From positions 1 to 37,668 of the forward strand of contig CANQSM010000025.1 of assembly GCA_947626525.1 (NCBI GenBank): 37,668 nt of DNA, given 5' to 3'. Origin of the DNA: an uncultured Phocaeicola sp. (GTDB lineage Bacteria > Bacteroidota > Bacteroidia > Bacteroidales > Bacteroidaceae). Positions 35,558-37,668 of the stretch are shown piece by piece; within the stretch, counting starts at the first letter, position 1, and every line of letters begins with the position of its first letter. The notes under the pieces are model-generated. The model saw only the letters and a list, made by a program, of their open reading frames with translations, searched no databases and was not told the origin of the DNA. Both the position numbers and the translations under genes were made by a program.

Positions 35558-36901
35558 ATGAAAAAAATGAATGTAGCATATCTTCGAGTTTCCACCGAGG
35601 CGCAGACCGAGAAATACGGTCTTGATATGCAGAAGCAAAAGATAATGGACTATTGCGAGCGAAACAAGGTTGTGATAGATAAATGGTATGTAGACGGAGG
35701 CTACAGCGGAAGCAAGCTTGACCGTCCGCAAATCCAAGAGCTGTTAAATGACGCAGAGAACGGTCTTATAGCGAGGGTATTTATCTATAAGCTTGACAGG
35801 GTGAGCCGAGATGTCATAGACACGCTTACATTGCTTTACAGGGTGCTTAATAAATACGGCATTGAGGTAATCTCAATGACCGAGGACTTGAAATTTGACA
35901 ATCCTATGGACAAGGTTGTTATCGGCGTAAATGCTCTAGTGGGACAGTATGAACGCGAAACAATAAGAATGAGAATGTCGGCAGGTATGCTTGAAAGAGT
36001 TAAGCGCGGTTATTGGATGGGCGGCGGCAGAATACCATACGGCTACTACTACGACAGGAACGACGGCATTTTACACCCTAAAGAAGATGAGGCGAAGAAT
36101 GTCCGCGAGGCATACAAGATGTACATACAGGGTTATTCCTGCGATAGAATTTCAAAAATCCTTGGATTTAAGGGCGAGCGGATAGTAATTCAGATTTTAA
36201 AGCGCAAGTCGAACTTAGGCTATATTGAGTTTAAGGGCAACACATACAAGGGACTGCACGAGCCTATTGTTGATGAAAAAACCTTTTATGAGGCGCAGGA
36301 ATGTATGGAAAAACGCCACACTAATACATATGTGGCAAATGACCATATACTTAGCGGATTATGCTACTGCGGCGTGTGCGGCGCACGAATGCGCTATCAA
36401 AAGTGGGGTAAATATCACAAGATTATATGTTACTCACAGCAGAAGAGCAAGGAATATATGGTAAAAAATCCCAATTGTGATAACATAAAGGCATTTGCTG
36501 ACAAGGTGGAAAGCGAAGTAGAAGACAGTTTCAAAAATTTTATAATAAGAGTGGATAAGGCACAGAAAGCGTACAGCAATGTTGATAGCATCGAGGCATC
36601 TATCAAAAAAACAAATGCCAAGATAAAAAAGTTTTACACGCTGTATGCTGAAAACGAGAGTGACAACCTCTTGGAGCTGATAAAGGAAGAAGAAGAAAAG
36701 GTTATAGAATTAAAGAAACAGCTTGACTACGAAAAAAAAGCACATAATAATTCAAAAGCTGAAAAGCTTAATCAGATTAAAAGGGTATCTGACGTATGGA
36801 ACGAACTTACAGACATTCAAAAAAACAAAATTCTCAAGGATTGCGTCGAAAAGATTGTTATTACGGGAAATGACATAGAGATACGCTTTGTTACATTTTA
36901 G
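35558..36901 (+). CDS. Large serine recombinase (prophage integrase/excisionase)
   Basis: The 447-residue serine recombinase has a resolvase-type catalytic domain with nucleophile S12 (NVAYLRVSTEAQ), DRPQIQELLNDAENG, and IYKLDRVSRD. It continues with a recombinase domain (GGGRIPYGYYYD, ...SNLGYIEFKGNTYKG), a zinc-ribbon domain (CYCGVCGARMRYQKWGKY, HKIICY), and a coiled-coil region (KKQLDYEKKAHNNSKAEKLN). It would integrate the phage between attP and attB and, with a directionality factor, excise it. It ends 28 bp before sigG coding sequence resumes. ATG 35558 follows AAAGGAG. It is relatively compact for the family, similar to SpoIVCA of skin. Confidence 0.95.
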   Translation: MKKMNVAYLRVSTEAQTEKYGLDMQKQKIMDYCERNKVVIDKWYVDGGYSGSKLDRPQIQELLNDAENGLIARVFIYKLDRVSRDVIDTLTLLYRVLNKYGIEVISMTEDLKFDNPMDKVVIGVNALVGQYERETIRMRMSAGMLERVKRGYWMGGGRIPYGYYYDRNDGILHPKEDEAKNVREAYKMYIQGYSCDRISKILGFKGERIVIQILKRKSNLGYIEFKGNTYKGLHEPIVDEKTFYEAQECMEKRHTNTYVANDHILSGLCYCGVCGARMRYQKWGKYHKIICYSQQKSKEYMVKNPNCDNIKAFADKVESEVEDSFKNFIIRVDKAQKAYSNVDSIEASIKKTNAKIKKFYTLYAENESDNLLELIKEEEEKVIELKKQLDYEKKAHNNSKAEKLNQIKRVSDVWNELTDIQKNKILKDCVEKIVITGNDIEIRFVTF

Positions 36902-36928
36902 TCTGATTTTTCCCAAGCTATAATCACT

Positions 36929-36942
36929 CCTATGATCATAGG
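36929..36942. other. Prophage/host junction (attR), palindromic core CCTATGATCATAGG
   Basis: The perfect 14-bp palindrome CCTATGATCATAGG encodes P-M-I-I-G of SigG. Host SigG homology is convincing from here rightward (PMIIGEIRRFL). To the left the sequence (F-S-Q-A-I-I-T) departs from the conserved FSTYAV, so it is the phage arm. The exact crossover dinucleotide cannot be placed without attL. Confidence 0.7.
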
Positions 36943-37426
36943 AGAGATCAGACGCTTCCTACGCGACTCAAGCAACCCCATACGTGTCAGCCGTTCACTG
37001 AAAGATACGGCGTACAAGGCGATTTATGCCAAGGAAAACCTCACAAAGAAAAATTTAAGGGAACCGACGATAATGGAAATATCAGAGGAGATAGGCATAT
37101 CAAAAGAAGATATAGTATACGCGCTTGACGCCATACAAAACCCTATGAGCCTGTATGAACCTGTATACACGGAAGGCGGCGATACTTTGTATGTGATGGA
37201 TCAGATAAGCGATAAGAAATGCAGGGAGGAGAACTGGGTCGAGAATATTTCACTGAGCGAAGCTATGAAACGCCTCGACGAGAGAGAGAATGAAATCATC
37301 ACTTTAAGATTTTTTGAGGGAAAGACACAGATGGAAGTGGCGGAATATATAGGAATTTCACAGGCGCAGGTGTCGCGTCTTGAAAAAAATGCGCTTCATA
37401 CCATGAAAAAGTATCTTATGTTCTAA
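36932..37426 (+). pseudogene. sigG: 3' part of sigG (forespore sigma factor G), separated from its 5' part by the prophage
   Basis: The last 164 residues of SigG are present and intact: MIIGEIRRFLRDSSNPIRVS, RSLKDTAYKAI, EPTIMEISEEIGISKEDIVY, ALDAIQNPMSLYEPVYTEGG, DTLYVMDQISD, ITLRFFEGKTQMEVAEYIGI, SQAQVSRLEKNALHTMKKYL. IRVSRSL and GGD-x-x-x-VMDQISD separate SigG from SigF. SigG is about 260 residues; roughly the first 95, including regions 1.2 and most of 2, are missing here and should lie at the far left of the prophage. It is not a decayed gene: excision would rebuild it. Start 36932 is just the first Met and has no ribosome binding site. Confidence 0.93.
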
Positions 37427-37435
37427 TTTAATCTA

Positions 37436-37464
37436 TTGACGAAAAACAAGAAACAATTTACAAT
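37436..37464 (+). promoter_or_regulatory. Promoter for the chemoreceptor gene
   Basis: TTGACG (37436-37441), 17 bp, TACAAT (37459-37464), about 44 bases before ATG 37508. A normal housekeeping-type promoter in the host DNA after sigG. Confidence 0.7.
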
Positions 37465-37507
37465 AGAAGTTAAAGTAGTCTAAAGATTATGAAAGGAATT
37501 GTTACTT

Positions 37508-37668
37508 ATGGAAAATGAAATTAAAAATGGCACACAGAAAACACAACGCCGCTTCAGCGTAAAGATGCTGATACTGACAATTGCAACGATGCCGCTTTTG
37601 ATTGCGTGCGCGCTCATAGTATTTTTTTCCGCCCTTACCATTGAAGCAGGAATGGAGAGAGAGACGCT
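37508..37668 (+). CDS. Methyl-accepting chemotaxis protein, N-terminus (runs off the window)
   Basis: The visible 53 residues are a hydrophilic basic leader (MENEIKNGTQKTQRRFSVKM), one membrane helix (LILTIATMPLLIACALIVFF) and the start of an extracellular helix (SALTIEAGMERET). This arrangement is typical of the beginning of chemoreceptors with a Cache-type sensor. The family call rests on the helix boundaries and the GMExE-T end only, so another membrane sensor is possible. GAAAGGAA lies upstream of ATG 37508. Host gene, not phage. Confidence 0.55.
   Translation, partial: MENEIKNGTQKTQRRFSVKMLILTIATMPLLIACALIVFFSALTIEAGMERET

Noticed and set aside
1-37668. tRNA, rRNA or CRISPR arrays
   Set aside because: I saw no cloverleaf-like genes with CCA/T-arm motifs, no rRNA sequence and no regularly spaced direct repeats of 24-40 bp.

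Overview
The window is the right-hand part of a prophage in a low-GC, spore-forming Firmicute (most likely a clostridium of the Lachnospiraceae type), plus about 0.75 kb of host chromosome at the right edge. The host assignment is inference. It rests on AT-rich DNA, strong AGGAGG-type ribosome binding sites, phage families typical of Clostridia (DUF739 Cro, DUF6906-like, CD1375-like, GH25 endolysin) and a sporulation sigma-G gene fragment directly after the prophage.

Layout. Positions 1-3106 hold the end of the late region: the C-terminus of a tail fibre/tip protein, a roughly 500-bp segment bounded by 24/25-bp inverted repeats that carries a second C-terminal cassette in opposite orientation, a tyrosine recombinase next to it, two small late genes and a GH25 endolysin ending in a terminator. 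Positions 3119-4540 are the lysogeny switch: a minus-strand HTH gene, a structured non-coding stretch, a minus-strand CI-like repressor, divergent promoters with six GTTAAAC operator half-sites, and a DUF739 Cro. Positions 4560-35494 are a very long, almost entirely rightward early region. In order it holds a GIY-YIG protein, antirepressor, small membrane proteins, SSB-like protein, RecT, metallo-beta-lactamase (broken), HNH protein, SbcC-like ATPase, SPFH protein, PAPS-reductase-like protein, C5 and N6/N4 DNA methyltransferases, HNH nuclease, SSB, ERCC4-type nuclease, many small (often zinc-ribbon) proteins, an autonomous RHH/HNH island, the replisome organiser, helicase loader and DnaB helicase, DUF5131, and a sigma-region-4-like HTH protein. 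Positions 35558-36901 encode a large serine recombinase. Immediately after it comes the 3' two thirds of sigG in frame from about 36929, then a chemoreceptor gene that runs off the window.

How it works together. The serine recombinase next to the junction is the likely integrase/excisionase. Its target appears to be sigG, the late forespore sigma factor, so the host should need excision to make intact SigG. This parallels the known skin/sigK and SPbeta/spsM arrangements, but the left junction lies outside the window. The tyrosine recombinase most likely works locally, flipping the tail-fibre tip cassette to change receptor specificity.

The prophage shows several small lesions: a 7-bp insertion in the metal-binding motif of the MBL gene, two compensating shifts splitting the C5 methyltransferase, a one-base shift in a small cysteine gene, a small gene with stops, and an SSB without a normal start codon. 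Either the element is decaying or the assembly has indel errors. Integrase, repressor, recombination and replication genes look intact.
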